Positions 32,635-43,572 of a stretch of DNA of 64,000 nt are shown one piece after another. Each line of letters begins with the position of its first letter. Positions within the stretch are counted from its first letter, which is position 1. Source of the DNA: Branchiostoma belcheri (Eukaryota > Chordata > Leptocardii > Amphioxiformes > Branchiostomatidae); contig NW_017802469.1 in assembly GCF_001625305.1 (NCBI RefSeq), positions 346,967 to 410,966 on the forward strand. Direction: 5' to 3'. The notes under the pieces were generated by a model. It had not been told where the DNA came from. It was given only the letters and a program-made list of their open reading frames with translations, and ran no database searches. A program made the translations under genes and the position numbers.

Positions 32635-33236
32635 TCTTCTCTTTTAAATGTTTCAGTGTTGTTTTTTCCTGTGTGACTGTGTGGCTAAGTACGTCATGCC
32701 TGGTGCCTCTCTGAAGAACCACATCAGGTGGACATGTTGACTTTTTTATGCCTGACGGACACTCTTGTTTACCCTGTATTTTGGGTACAAATGTTGGATT
32801 TCAATGTAGTGTCATCAGAAGGATCCAAAGGGGTTTGGCAAGTCACTGATGTACAGTGTATCAAAATGATGCTGTATTTTCTGCCTTGCTGTATAATAAT
32901 TATTATCATTTCAAGGAAAATTAAAATATTCAGTCCTATTATGAATACAATCTTCTTCTCTTATTAAGACCCATTCATTGAGACACATCAATTTGCATTT
33001 TATAATACATCATACATCAATGACCATTTAATTGAATAGAATACAGTTAACTGTATCAACCCCTATTGTAACCTTTGCTACACCGACCTTATGCTAACAT
33101 TTGCTCGACGACAGAAATAGATGTTCTAACCCCAAATTTGGCACTCCATACATGTACCCGTTAGCAATTCCCAAGAATCAAGGACGCAAAAAACTAAGAA
33201 GGCACTTGATTGCTTGATGATAACAGACAGTTAATC
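32635..33236. other. Upstream region of ANK1
   Basis: No exon or TATA box recognised with confidence. A TTG codon at 33210 extends the ANK1 frame upstream, but the first ATG is at 33237. Confidence 0.4.
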
Positions 33237-34115
33237 ATGATGTCAAACGGACAGGCAAAATCACAGGAGTTCGTAGCCACCAAAACTCGAACCGCGAAGC
33301 AGTCGTCTTTTTCGAGAGGTACAGCGTCAATTCTGCAGAAGAGCGGTACCCGCAGCCAAGAGGAGCAACTCTGGGAAGCCATTTGCAACGACGACCTGAA
33401 AAAGGTACACACCATTCTGTGTACAGCGCAGAACCTTAACCTGAACAAACCGTATACTGTTATAACTATTGATAAAAACCAGGGCCGCGATACCTGTAGT
33501 ACGACATACCTCTTACAGGCTTGTAAAGTCTGTAGGTCCTCGGAGATCGCCTGTGGGCTAATACGAGCCGGCGCTAACGTCAACATGAGCGCGAAAGTCC
33601 TGAAGAAGGTACCGTACGGGAGCACGTGGGTAGCGGATGCGGCTGTCGGAAACGTTACACCGCTAATTCTCGCGGTCGTCACGAAAAACGAAGACCTGGT
33701 GAGATGTCTGCTACAACTTGGCGCTGACGTCAACTCCACCAATGAGGCGGGAGAGAGTCCGCTTCATTTCGTGTTAACGGGAGCGACGCCGAACCCCAGC
33801 CACGCTACCAGGAAGACTCCGATAGCGGCGAAAGATCGTAACGCGACTGATGCAGTGTTCGCTGCCTTGGTAGAGAACGGTGCGGACTTGAATGCAAGCG
33901 ATAAGCAAGGTTTTACGCCTTTGCACGTGGCGGCAGAGAGAGGATGTTTGGAGGAGGTACAGACACTAGTGAAGGCAGGAGCAGACATTAATGTACAGAC
34001 ACCTGTCACAGGACTGACTCCTCTCAGCCTGGCTAAACATGCTAATAACGTAGCTGTGGTGAACTACTTAGTACAGCATGCAGAGGGGAAGGCTAACAGT
34101 GATGAAGCAAAGTGA
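33237..34115 (+). CDS. Ankyrin-repeat protein ANK1, single coding exon, 292 aa
   Basis: The start is the first ATG of the frame (tandem ATGATG at 33237); upstream of it the frame opens only at a TTG. About residues 1-35 are Ser/Thr/Lys-rich. From residue about 40 comes the signature shared by all five paralogues, QLWEAICNDDLKKV..ILCT, then TTYLLQAC. It is followed by ankyrin repeats with the consensus GADVNxxxxxGxTPLHxA: about residues 105-200 (two clear repeats), 205-235, and 240-275. The last repeat ends TGLTPLSLAKHANNVAVVNYL. It has fewer repeats than its paralogues and lacks their acidic tail. There is no other domain, signal peptide or membrane span, so it is probably a cytosolic binding protein; the partner is unknown. 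AATAAA lies at 34332. Codon usage is richer in CG than in ANK2-4, as in ANK5. Confidence 0.88.
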   Translation: MMSNGQAKSQEFVATKTRTAKQSSFSRGTASILQKSGTRSQEEQLWEAICNDDLKKVHTILCTAQNLNLNKPYTVITIDKNQGRDTCSTTYLLQACKVCRSSEIACGLIRAGANVNMSAKVLKKVPYGSTWVADAAVGNVTPLILAVVTKNEDLVRCLLQLGADVNSTNEAGESPLHFVLTGATPNPSHATRKTPIAAKDRNATDAVFAALVENGADLNASDKQGFTPLHVAAERGCLEEVQTLVKAGADINVQTPVTGLTPLSLAKHANNVAVVNYLVQHAEGKANSDEAK

Positions 34116-34415
34116 TTTGCTAAGAACAGAGTTGAATGTTACAGTATTCACTGTACAATATACTATGTGTGACTATATCTTAGATCGAGTTAAGTGATGC
34201 AACTGACTAAAAGATATTATATGAATAGTAATTATTACAATGTATGATATGGTTTAAAATTTAATTTTTGAAAGCAATTATAATTTTGACAATACATTTG
34301 TATTAAAAGCTAAAAATATTAATCCTCTTACAATAAAGCTTTGATGTATAACATCGTTCTATAAAGTTATATTATTTGCAATTAAGAAATTGTACATATG
34401 ATAATTGTTACTGTA
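34116..34415. terminator. ANK1 3' untranslated region with poly(A) signal
   Basis: AATAAA at 34332-34337 is the first canonical poly(A) signal after the ANK1 stop. The region is A+T-rich and otherwise featureless. Confidence 0.55.
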
Positions 34416-35380
34416 TACTGTAAGTCTATAAATTTCCGCGGTATATTTAGATTCGCGGAATTCGCGGGGACCTTTGTACCGCGAATCTATTTCCCCGCGA
34501 ATATGTTTTGCGTAAGTGTGCCCCCCCCTCCCCACATGCATTCATGAGGGCCGATTCACGACGGTAAGCGAAACACTGGAACAACACGCGCAATCCACAA
34601 ATCACTGCAAACCAACTTTATTCTCCGCAAATGTACGTATGTTGAGTAACAAAATTTTTTAAGTTATACTGATATCAAAAATAATATGAGACACCGAATC
34701 GCGATACTGTGGCACTGGCCGTGTCAAACGTGCACCGCTGGACAAAAATCTTTGCATGCAGAGCGCCGGCCATGCGCGCACGGGCACTTGAAAATTGCGG
34801 GCACATCGGGCAAATCTGCAGATATTTTGATGAAAAATAGAACTGCTGGTATCTGGGAAATGTTAGTTGATTCTCTTTTGCGCCCTGCTATGCGGGCGTT
34901 TTTTTTTCTTCTTCTTGTTTTGCTGGATAGAAATGCTACCGTGGGTCTACAAAACCGAATGCGACGCGACCTTTGCATACTTCCGGGTTCAAAATCTCGC
35001 CGAAAACGGCATTAATTTGCTTAGGAATCTATATTTTCCCGAAAGATTCTTACGATTATGCATTTCTTCACTGGATTATCGATGTGTAGTCGTGGAAAAT
35101 AGCGTTTTAGCGCTTATTTCCGAACAAAGAAAATTTACACGCGCGTCAGATTGATAGAGCTTTACCGCCGGCAGTCTTGCGCGGTTCACGAAACCGAAAT
35201 TTTTGGACCGCGTTTTAGGGGATGAACCGGGACACGAACTTTTATTATTTTAAACATTCACTTTTACAAGTTCTTCTTGGAATGGCCAAGGAGAAATCGC
35301 GAATCTAAACATACCGCGGATTGTCCATTTTCCCGAAACCGCGAACTTTAGGCCCCGCGAATCTAAAGAGACTTACAGTA
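34416..35380. mobile_element. 965-bp non-autonomous DNA transposon with CGCGAATC arrays at the ends
   Basis: The element begins TACTGTAAGTCT and ends with its complement AGACTTACAGTA. Inside each end are several copies of CGCGAATCT, CGCGGA and related words (34437-34502 and 35292-35366), arranged as inverted sets. The middle, 34530-35270, has no long open frame (at most 109 codons, without motifs). It lies between ANK1 and ANK2. G+C is higher than the flanks. Confidence 0.8.
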
Positions 35381-35904
35381 TCACATTAATAAAGTGCTGT
35401 ACAACACGACATATTATGACATTGTTGAATTTCTTCTTGTAGTACACAAAATCCTCATTCAGCAACAGTGAGTGACTGCACCTATAGACTGACAGATCCA
35501 ATCAAATGAATGATCATTTTAGTTCAAATATTCTAAGCTCTTTCGTTTAAAATCAGCTTTTATTTGGGCTGTAACACAGTCACTAGGGTTAAAAAAAACA
35601 AGGCTACACATGGGGAATTCTTTTCCCTTTGTCTTTTTCTCGAGTGTGAATCTTTCGAAGAAATTCTCTCAACAATCTTGGACAAGTTCTCAAATTTAAA
35701 GACACTGCACTGCATAAAATGTTTCTTCCTTAATTTGTTTCTTTTAAACCATACATGTAGCTGGTGGCAAGTTTGAATCTTTATCTTTTAAAAAAGGTTG
35801 CAAACACCCCTTAACACCCTCCGTATTGTATATCATACCTTAACAAAGATATAACAAAGATATAAAAGAATTCCTTCAAAAGCTTGTTGAAAGAACCCTT
35901 TCCT
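35381..35904. other. No gene seen between the transposon and the ANK2 leader
   Basis: Contains AACAAGGCTACACATGGGG near 35598 and ACCCCTTAACACCC near 35806. Both words recur near the other ANK genes (38631 and 39401), so this is probably shared ancestral flank. Confidence 0.45.
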
Positions 35905-37588
35905 TGTGAAACTATGGTTACATCAGACTTGCCACTTGGCTCAACTGTTATTAACTTAAAGGAAGAAGTTCGTGTCTGAAGAAGCAAGCAGGATTCAGGA
36001 GTTCTGTTCAGACTCAGCCTTACTTAAACCTCAGAACACTGGATGTCACCTGAATGGATGTCAAGTTCAAGTGCCCAGCAGTAAAGACAGATCAAGAAAG
36101 AAGAGGTGACAAAGACTGCTAAGAAAGTCAAAGTCCGGGACACAATCAAGTCACAAGAATGCTCAGCCCAACAACTATACAGTGCGAAGACAGGTGATAA
36201 TATTCTATCTGATCTACATTTTTGTATAAGAGTGATCATGGTCAGTGAAGTGGTCCAAACTTTGTAGGTTTAAACTTACAGTTTACATTTCTTTCAAAAT
36301 GGCCAGGACTGTTTCTTTACGTGATCAACTTTGGAATGCCGTATCACGGAATGATCTACAGCAAGTTCAGAAACTTTTGTTTTCTGGAGAGAACATTGAC
36401 CTAAATGAACCATATGAAGTAAATGTCTACAAAGAGGAATATTATCATCATGGTGCAAATACATGTACTCCACTAACAGAAACTGGAAAAACTACATATC
36501 TGCTACAGGCCTGTCTTGTTAGTTCTCCAGTGCTTGTCAGTGCTTTGGTCAAAGCAGGGGCAAATGTCAATGATAGTGGTAATGTGATGTCCAAACATTG
36601 CCTGCATGAGAAAACTCGACAACAAATTTACAGAAGACAGTACAATGCCACACCTTTGATCCTTGCTGTTATACAGAGGAATGTAGAACTTGTTGAAAAA
36701 CTGATTCACCGTTGTGGGGCTGATGTCAATGCAAGGAACATTGAGGGGTTAGCTCCACTGCACTTGAGTGTACACCGCCACATATCCTTCATCCTAAGCT
36801 ATAGCAAAATTAAAACTTCTACAGAATCTAGAACTGAATCAATAGAAGAAGGAGATGTGGGACAAATTGCCAGCTTGCTGTTAATGGCTGGGGCAGCAGT
36901 TGATGTAACAGACAAGAATGGATGCACACCACTTTACTATGCTGCACGGGCCATGGACGTTACAACAGCTCGCCTCTTACTTCAGCATCGTGCAAGAGTA
37001 GACATCCCAAATAAAGATGGCTTGACCCCTCTCCACATTTCTGCCATGGAATGTCACGCTGAGATGTGTGAGGTTCTACTTTCTGGAGATGATAGGCTAA
37101 GCTCAACCATCGTAAACCTTGCAGCAAATGATGGCACTACTCCTCTACATGCTGTAATTCAAAATACATCAGATACTGGTGTACGTATTTTCGATGAAGA
37201 TAATGTAGTTGTGAAAGTTGTAAAGATCTTCATTCAGAAAGGTGCTGACTTGACAGCTCAAAAGTACGGTCTCACCCCTCTGCACCAGGCAGCACACGGT
37301 GGTCTTGTTCACACTGTCCAGGCCTTAGTAGAAGCAGGTGCAGACATCCATGCTGAAACCCCAAACACTGGTCTGACTCCACTAGACATGGCTGAACATC
37401 AAAACAACCAAGAGGTCATTGAGTACCTGACATCAAGGCAAGAAAGTGAGACTTGTGAGAGGGAAAAGAACAAGCGAGAAGAACCAAGTGTTGAGAAAGA
37501 AGAAGAAGAGGAGGAAGATGCGACAGAGAATCTTGAAGAAGGAGCAGTGGGAGGAAAATTTGAAGAGTTGGTCATCAAGGAGGAATGA
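35905..37588 (+). CDS. Ankyrin-repeat protein ANK2, 429 aa, with a spliced 5' leader
   Basis: The coding sequence is 36299-37588 (stop TGA). The listed span includes a likely 5' untranslated exon from about 35905 to 36193 (donor CAG|GTGATA) joined to an acceptor CTTACAG at 36281, an 88-nt intron. That acceptor lies just before the ATG at 36299 and argues against the GTG frame start at 36245. Residues 1-45 carry the family signature QLWNAVSRNDLQQVQKLL; TTYLLQAC follows at about 80. About eight ankyrin repeats run from there to residue about 390, with GADVNARN, GAAVDVTDKNGCTPLYYAA, RARVDIPNKDGLTPLHISA and GADLTAQKYGLTPLHQAA. The tail (395-429) is Glu-rich and ends GAVGGKFEELVIKEE, matching the ANK3 and ANK4 tails. 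No enzyme domain. Probably a cytosolic scaffold; partner unknown. Confidence 0.88.
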
Positions 37589-37671
37589 AAACAATTTATG
37601 GAAGAATGACAATTTTTGTCAGACTCAAAGACAAGTCTCAAGAATGTAGATTGCGTACATTATACATACTA

Positions 37672-37872
37672 ATTACCTTCGCCAAGAAGGTTATGTTTTC
37701 AGAGGCGTTCGTGTGTGTCTGTCTGTGTGTGTGTCTGTAAATACGATAACTCGAGAAGGCTTAAATGGATTGTCTTGAACATACTTGGTAGGTAGGTAAC
37801 AAATTTTGTCAGCAGTCAGGTAACACCTGTTAAACCTGTCCAACCACTTGTTCATGGGTGGAAAACAAGGTT
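37672..37872. repeat. Dispersed repeat fragment (CTTCGCCAAGAAGG type) plus a 62-bp repeat
   Basis: ACCTTCGCCAAGAAGGTTAT, a GTGTGTCTGTCTGTGTGTGT run and ACGATAACTCGAGAAGGCTT occur in order. This set is familiar as a common repeat in marine invertebrate genomes. The part 37811-37872 (CAGGTAACACCTGTTAAACC and following) recurs at 38581-38643. Confidence 0.6.
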
Positions 37873-39400
37873 ATACATCTCTGCTGTATGTACATTTCTG
37901 GTATAGATCATTAACGTTAATTTAGCTTTGACGTATGATAATGTAATACATGTGCATGTATAAAGCTGCATAAAACTGTTTTACATATTAAAGTTCTCAA
38001 TTCTGTTTGGATGATAAGCATTTGTTTGCACTCTTTTGACGATTTCAAGATGGGCCTTGAGAAATTAATTAGATTCTGTAATACAGAAAATTGATTGTAA
38101 AAATTCTAGTTTCATTAGGTTTAGAGTCATGTCACAGAAACCAAAATATAATATCTATTATCAGATTTTGGGACACAGTATACTTAGAAGACAGGAAAAT
38201 TAAAATAAAAAGCTACATTATGATATTCACTAGCAATAACAGAAAATTCAATCTTAACCACCCTTTCCATTTTGGACATTAAGAAATACTTTTCTAATGA
38301 AAATTTGAGAGAAATGGATTACAAATCATTCAAGACAATAAAAACTGGGGCAACACGACTGAAATTGAAGAATGATATGTTTTACCCTCTGAAAATACAA
38401 AAATTATTGCAAATTATTGCCTATTGCAAAAATGTTGAACAAATTGTTATATTTTACACATAATTATAGCTTGAAGAATGGGAGTTTCCCATACACTCAT
38501 CTCCATATACTGCCAGAGGCGTGCACTAAAGTTTGTATTGCTCACAGCACAGTCTCCACCCTGAGCAAATAGCTACTAGTAGTCAGGTAACACCTGTTAA
38601 ACCTGTCCAACCACTTGTTCATGGGTGAAAAACAAGGTTCTACATGGGGTTTCCACATTGAATCTTAACAGTGAACATTAAGCAAAAATCTTGAATTTTC
38701 TCAACATGCAGAGATCATGTTGCATGTGTAGTCTAATTTTTTTCTGTTCACATGAATTTAAGTGGTATTTTATACATTCTCATGTCTTTAAAAGATTATG
38801 GAGAGGCGATGCTCCCATTAGTACAGTGGTTCATTGAACATCGCTCACAAAGAATTAGTTGGAAACTTGAAGTGGTTGATGTAGTTTATTCCAGTGTAAC
38901 GGAGCTTACATGAAGTGTGAGCCTCTCTTGTACTGCTCAAGAGAAGACTCCCTCCCCTGGACACAGCCAGGCGGAGACTCCCTAAGAGAAGACTGATTTA
39001 AGAAAACGTACCTCTCGCTGCCGACTACTCCTTGATCTACTTTCATGGACTTATTTACTAATCTTTGAATGAATGAACGTCTTATATTGAACTTGGTGTT
39101 GTCCCTAAATCTGTGCTATGTAGCCTGGAAAAAGGGGCCATTACGGTATTTAGTTAAACTTCACTGTCCTACCTTAGGTAACCCAAGGTAGACGTGCAAC
39201 CTTAGTGTTCCATCAATTAACCCTTAATTTCCTGTAGTGTCCTTGGATGTCCTTATAGTGTCCTTGGATGACCTTGAATGTCCTTCTCGGTGTTGAAATG
39301 ATACGATTAAATAGAGATATTAATTATTAAATCAGAGATATCAATTATTAAATCAACCCTTACATCATCGATTCCGTGACAATGGGATCTGAAAGTTCCC
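37873..39400. other. No gene seen between ANK2 and the ANK3 promoter block
   Basis: Short open frames only. ATTAAA near 37986 may serve ANK2 polyadenylation. The second copy of the 62-bp repeat is at 38581-38643. Small direct repeats occur at about 39237-39290 (CCTTGGATG words) and 39310-39355 (AGAGATAT(T/C)AATTATTAAATC twice). Confidence 0.45.
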
Positions 39401-39432
39401 CTTAACACCCACCACATAGAAACTGACATACA

Positions 39433-39440
39433 TGACGTCA
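39433..39440. promoter_or_regulatory. CRE-type palindrome TGACGTCA upstream of ANK3
   Basis: A perfect TGACGTCA followed by TGCGT. The surrounding block (about 39395-39500) has CCCCTTAACACCC, CATAGAAA, TGACGTCATGCGT and CCATTTCCTTGTGAAACTGG in the same order as upstream of ANK4 (47305-47425). CREB/ATF factors bind this motif in other animals; that they do so here is inference. Confidence 0.6.
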
Positions 39441-39479
39441 TGCGTAAGGGTGGCAGCCATTTCCTTGTGAAACTGGGGA

Positions 39480-41080
39480 TGTGAGAAAGTTGCGGTGAAC
39501 AATCTGGGACAAGACGGGAGAAAAGCTGCTCTTCAGAACAATTGTACCTTGGATCACCAGAACTGTGACTTTGTCAGGTAGCAACTTCTAACAAGAAACA
39601 GCCTTAGAGTTTGTATTTAAGCAGTCAGTGAGATTAGCATATCAAAAGGTGCAAATTCTTGTCATTTAACTCAGTCTATATTATCCAATCCATAAGAGGC
39701 AGATATTGTCATAAGATATCTAGATCTTGTTTACCAAGTATCTGAATTTAGGCCTACATCTATTTCATTGTTACTTATAGTTGAGTGAGCATTTATAACA
39801 AATTCAAAATGTCAGAAGACTTGAAGTATGCTATCTCTCAGAATAATCTGAAGAAAATCCAAGAAATCCTATGTACCACTAATGTTGACTTGAACCGTAA
39901 GTACAGCAAGTACCGTCCTTTACTACAAGCATGTGTTAAGGGTTCTCCTGTGATTGTTGGTGCCCTTGTAAAGGCAGGTGCAAATGTAAATATCAAGGTT
40001 CACTATGATTATATTGAGTTGAGATCACCGCTTAATGGAGAAATAGGCCGCCATGGAATTCAAACAGTCACCCCTTTGATACTTGGAGTCGTGGACAGAA
40101 ACTTGGAATTGGTGAAGAAACTTCTACAAGACTGCGGTGCTGATGTCAACGCAACAAACGAAGCCGGCACAGCACCTTTGCACTGTATCCCAACAAATCG
40201 TGTAGACACACACACACGCAGGGGTTTAACTGCTAAAGCTCAGGTGAAACAAGAAATTGCTGAGCTTCTGTTGAAGGCTGGAGCAGAAGTCAATGCACTG
40301 GATGGGAAAGGGCAGACGCCACTTCACCGCGCTGTCATTGCGAAAGATCTAGTCTTCACTAACCTACTGTTGAAGGCCGGAGCAGACGTCAACTTAAGTG
40401 ACGGAGAACGCAAGACTCCACTTCACCGCACCGTTACAGCAAACCATCTTGAGTCAACACAGATTCTTCTTGAAAATGGCGCACGGGTTGACATTGCGGA
40501 CAGAGATGGCTCTACAGCACTACACATTGCTGCAAGAGCACTCGACAGACAGCTTTGCCAGCTTCTGATACGGCATGAAGGTGGCAAGACAGCTGTCAAT
40601 CACACAGCACGTGATGGGGCTACTCCATTACATGTTGCAATTGAATCGATAAACGTGTACTATACTATGATGTATACTTCTGAGGAAAGGATGTCTGTTG
40701 TGCAACTGTTGATTGACAACGGTGCAGATTTGACCAGCCAAAAGCACGGTTTAACCCCTCTACATCTCGCAGCAGAAGACAAACCTTTAGACATTGTCAA
40801 AATGCTGGTAGAGGCGGGGGCAGACATTCGAGCAGAGGCTCTAAAGACTGGTCTGACTCCCCTCGACATGGCCAAACACACAAAGAAGCAAGACGTTGTT
40901 GACTACCTGGTCGCAAGGGCAGAAAAGGACAATGAAGAGGGAGGAAGGCCCAAACGGGATCCACCCAGCGTGGAGCCACGGCAGACAGACACACCTGTGG
41001 AGGAGACTGTTGAAGGGGCAGTGGGAGGGATTCAAAAGTTGGACATCAAGGATGAGGACAGTAGTGACGATGACCTGTAG
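39480..41080 (+). CDS. Ankyrin-repeat protein ANK3, 423 aa, stop codon inside a SINE
   Basis: The coding sequence is 39809-41080. A 5' untranslated exon from about 39480 to 39577 (CAG|GTAGCA) is likely joined across a 203-nt intron to the acceptor TACTTATAG at 39780. The GTG frame start at 39785 is therefore in the untranslated leader and ATG 39809 is preferred. The protein starts MSEDLKYAISQNNLKKIQEILCTT, the family signature, then LLQAC. About nine ankyrin repeats follow (for example GAEVNALDGKGQTPLHRAV, GADVNLSDGERKTPLHRTV, GADLTSQKHGLTPLHLAA). The last 60 residues are acidic with VEETVEGAVGGIQKLDIKDED, nearly the same as ANK4. The final codons GAT GAC CTG TAG and the poly(A) signal at 41452 come from an inserted SINE. 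It looks intact. Confidence 0.88.
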
Positions 41081-41476
41081 CGTCGGGTGGTATAGTGGTT
41101 AGAGCGTTTGACTATGAACCGGGAGACCCGGGTTCAATTCCGAGTCGTACTCGGGGCATGTCTGAACATGCACCCCGACGTTGTGCCCTTGGGAAAGGCA
41201 CTTAACACGACTTTCCTCACTCCACCCAGGTGTGAATGGGTACCTGACTTCGGTTGGGGAAAGTCGTATTGAGGTCACTTGGCGCCGAATGGCTGCCGTA
41301 TAGACCCTTGTGACAGTTCCACAAAAATTTGTGGAACAAATATGTGTATTATGTGTATTATTTGATTGTTGTGATTTGTCTTAATTATTATGTGATACCC
41401 TGCATCAATTCAGCCGTTAAAAGGCTACGACTGCACGGGTACTGTTTGGACAATAAAATAAAAAAACATTTATTAT
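41069..41476 (+). mobile_element. tRNA-derived SINE at the end of ANK3
   Basis: The head has an A box (TGGTATAGTGG at about 41088) and a B box (GGTTCAATTCC at about 41131). A central domain with CCCTTGGGAAAGGCACTTAA follows, and an A-rich end with AATAAA at 41452. A 7-bp direct repeat TAGTGAC flanks it (41062-41068 and 41477-41483), as expected for a target-site duplication. Comparison with ANK4, where the coding end continues straight into homologous 3' flank, supports insertion at this point. Confidence 0.88.
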
Positions 41477-41483
41477 TAGTGAC

Positions 41484-42047
41484 ACAAAAATCAAACCAAA
41501 CCTACTGAAATGTAGCTAACAGACAGTATGTGTACAAGTAGATGTAGCAAAGATTAATTTCTTGGGTAAATAGTAGGTGACACTCATAATTATACTTAGT
41601 AATGGTGTCAGTTCAAGTGAAGTCACTATGATGTAGAAAAGAGTATGATATGTTTTACTCTTATATACCTGCCTTGTATAGTATTATATATATAAAGTCT
41701 AGTCTAGTCTAGTAAAGTTAGGCAAGCTCAACAAGAATAATAGTGCTTAAAAAGACAAAATGACAGTTGGACAACTTGTCAATGAGTGGTGAAATATATA
41801 TGTTTGTTGTGTCACATGTAAAGAGAGAATGGAATAGAGTTGTCAGAGTATACTTTATATAGATTATACAGTATATATATATTATATATATAATGTAGTT
41901 CGGAGCAGGCTTACATATGTATATCACAGGTAAAAGCAAGGGATATCGATGCAGATGTGCATGATTTGAGGTTTCCTATTTTTTATTAATCTGACAATAT
42001 CCCAAGTTTGTTAGAGTTGAAGAATATATACCCATACTTAATATGTA
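41484..42047. other. ANK3 ancestral 3' flank; no gene seen
   Basis: The first 100 bases (CAAACC..CTGAAATGTAG and on) match the sequence just after the ANK4 stop at 49322-49420, confirming that this is the old 3' untranslated region displaced by the SINE. An AT-repeat (TATATATATTATATATATA) is at about 41872. Confidence 0.6.
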
Positions 42048-42467
42048 TTAGGCCACACCAGTTTAATTTGTTGGTTCTCGGATTTTTCCAGGAAAAAAAT
42101 GAAGCGACAGGACGAAAAGACTAAAAATAAAAACAGGGTAAGGCATTGTGTTATAGCCCCAAATACAATGATAGGAGCCATGGAGTCAACACAAAAGGCT
42201 GGGTTGATATTTAAACAATGAATTTTGAACTTTTAATCAAACCACTGCATTGATAAACTGTAACAACTAGGAGGAAAGTAGAGTGACTTTCCTAAACTGT
42301 TGGGGGCAAAATATTGAGAATTTTTTAGTTGATTAAGAGTTGTTTTTTGTTTGTTTTGCAAGTCGGGAAAAAATGAAAAGGCAAATCCGAGAACTAAGGC
42401 GGTTAAACATTAAACCTCGTATTCAACCTCCTTGTGAGAACCAACAAATTAAATTGGTGTGGCCTTA
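42048..42467. mobile_element. MITE family A, copy 5, with a 60-bp insertion
   Basis: TTAGGCCACACCAGTTTAAT at the left and AAATTGGTGTGGCCTTA at the right. Near the right end AATCCGAGAAC is interrupted after 42395 by about 45-50 bases (with AACCTCGTATTCAACCTCC) before GAGAACCAAC resumes. Confidence 0.88.
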
Positions 42468-42889
42468 GTATTACTAGTTGAAAATAAATAGCACATATTC
42501 TGAGTAGGGTGGTGGTCATTAGGTTATTATATTAGTTACAGTTCAATGTAACCTTCATTAACATTAAGGAGATAATCTTTTAACTAATATTTGTTTGCTT
42601 GATATGCTATTGGACCAATAAAGAAGTAATCATGTATGAAGTAGCCCTGTGCGATTTCTGTTAGTGTATGGCAAGAAGAATGCTAGCAATATCATTTTAA
42701 GTCATCTCTGGATCCAAAAATTTTTACAAGAATTTTTTAAAATGCTTAATTATATATTCATCATGACGTTTGTATAGTGTTGTCCCCCTAGCAGCTTCTC
42801 CCTAAATTTGAAGTAATTGGCCAGTAGTGGCACCTGTTCGACTGTAGGGTAAAGCTATTCAACCAAAATCATGGTCCTTTTACTATTAG

Positions 42890-43334
42890 TTAGGCCACAC
42901 CGACTTAATTCTAAGGATGAAATCCTGCGTGCATTGATTTTCGCCTGTTCTAAAAGAAAAAAAAGATCATGTCTTCTGAGGCTGAGTGGCCAGGCTCTAG
43001 GCCTTAAGGTAGTCCATGGTAGATAGCGACAATACGAAGACGGTGGTAACTCTGGAGGATGGCACCCCGGTGGCCGACGCTCCACGACTCAAGAACTCAG
43101 AGTCAGTACAGTGCCGATTCATAAATTCCGCAAAAAGCCGGCATGTGCCGGCTTGTCATATACGTCGCTATACTGCTGCAAATTCACAATGCCAGGTTTG
43201 TATTCCTGTGCAGTGGTTTAGTAGCATTTTTATTTTTGGCTGGAATTTTTTTTATTCGCCCGCACGCACTAGTTTGGGGATCTTCAGAGGATGTCATCCA
43301 TAAAATTAACTTTAAAATCTTTTGTGTGGCCTTA
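42890..43334. mobile_element. MITE family C, copy 3
   Basis: TTAGGCCACACCGACTTAAT at the left and TAAAATTAACTTTAAAAT, then TGTGTGGCCTTA at the right, with GGATGTCATCC inside. The interior shares TATACGTCGCTA and GCACTAGTTTGGGGATCTTC with the copy at 29211. Confidence 0.88.
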
Positions 43335-43572
43335 CAGTACTTCACTATATATTCAATGTTTTGTTCATGGATTTTGTTGTGACTGTCATGCACACCTGCA
43401 CTTGTATGTACATGTACATTGTAGGCGAAAAGCAAGGCTATACTTTGGGTTTCTGGTATCAGGCTCTTGAGTAAGAAACTCTCACACACATCTATATCAA
43501 ATTGCTTTACTTGACTTTCTCAACAAAAAAATCAAGTAATTCACAATATAAACGTTGACTAGGAAACTAATA

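Noticed and set aside
32342-32722. A 126-codon minus-strand frame
   Set aside because: It runs through the family A MITE; the same amino-acid runs appear in the A copy at 3726 (minus), which shows it is repeat sequence.
34686-35154. Two 95-109-codon frames inside the 965-bp transposon
   Set aside because: No transposase motif, overlapping on both strands, and the element is too short to be autonomous.
39785-39808. GTG start upstream of the ANK3 ATG, and likewise 36245 for ANK2 and 33210 for ANK1
   Set aside because: Acceptor sites (ANK2, ANK3) place these codons in the leader or intron, and nuclear genes of animals rarely start at GTG or TTG.
41083-41155. A functional tRNA gene
   Set aside because: The A and B boxes are present but the sequence does not close into a cloverleaf with a proper acceptor stem, and it continues as a SINE with a target duplication.
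43016-43489. Open frames of about 100 codons on both strands
   Set aside because: They lie in the family C MITE; similar frames appear in the copy at 29211 because of shared sequence, not selection.
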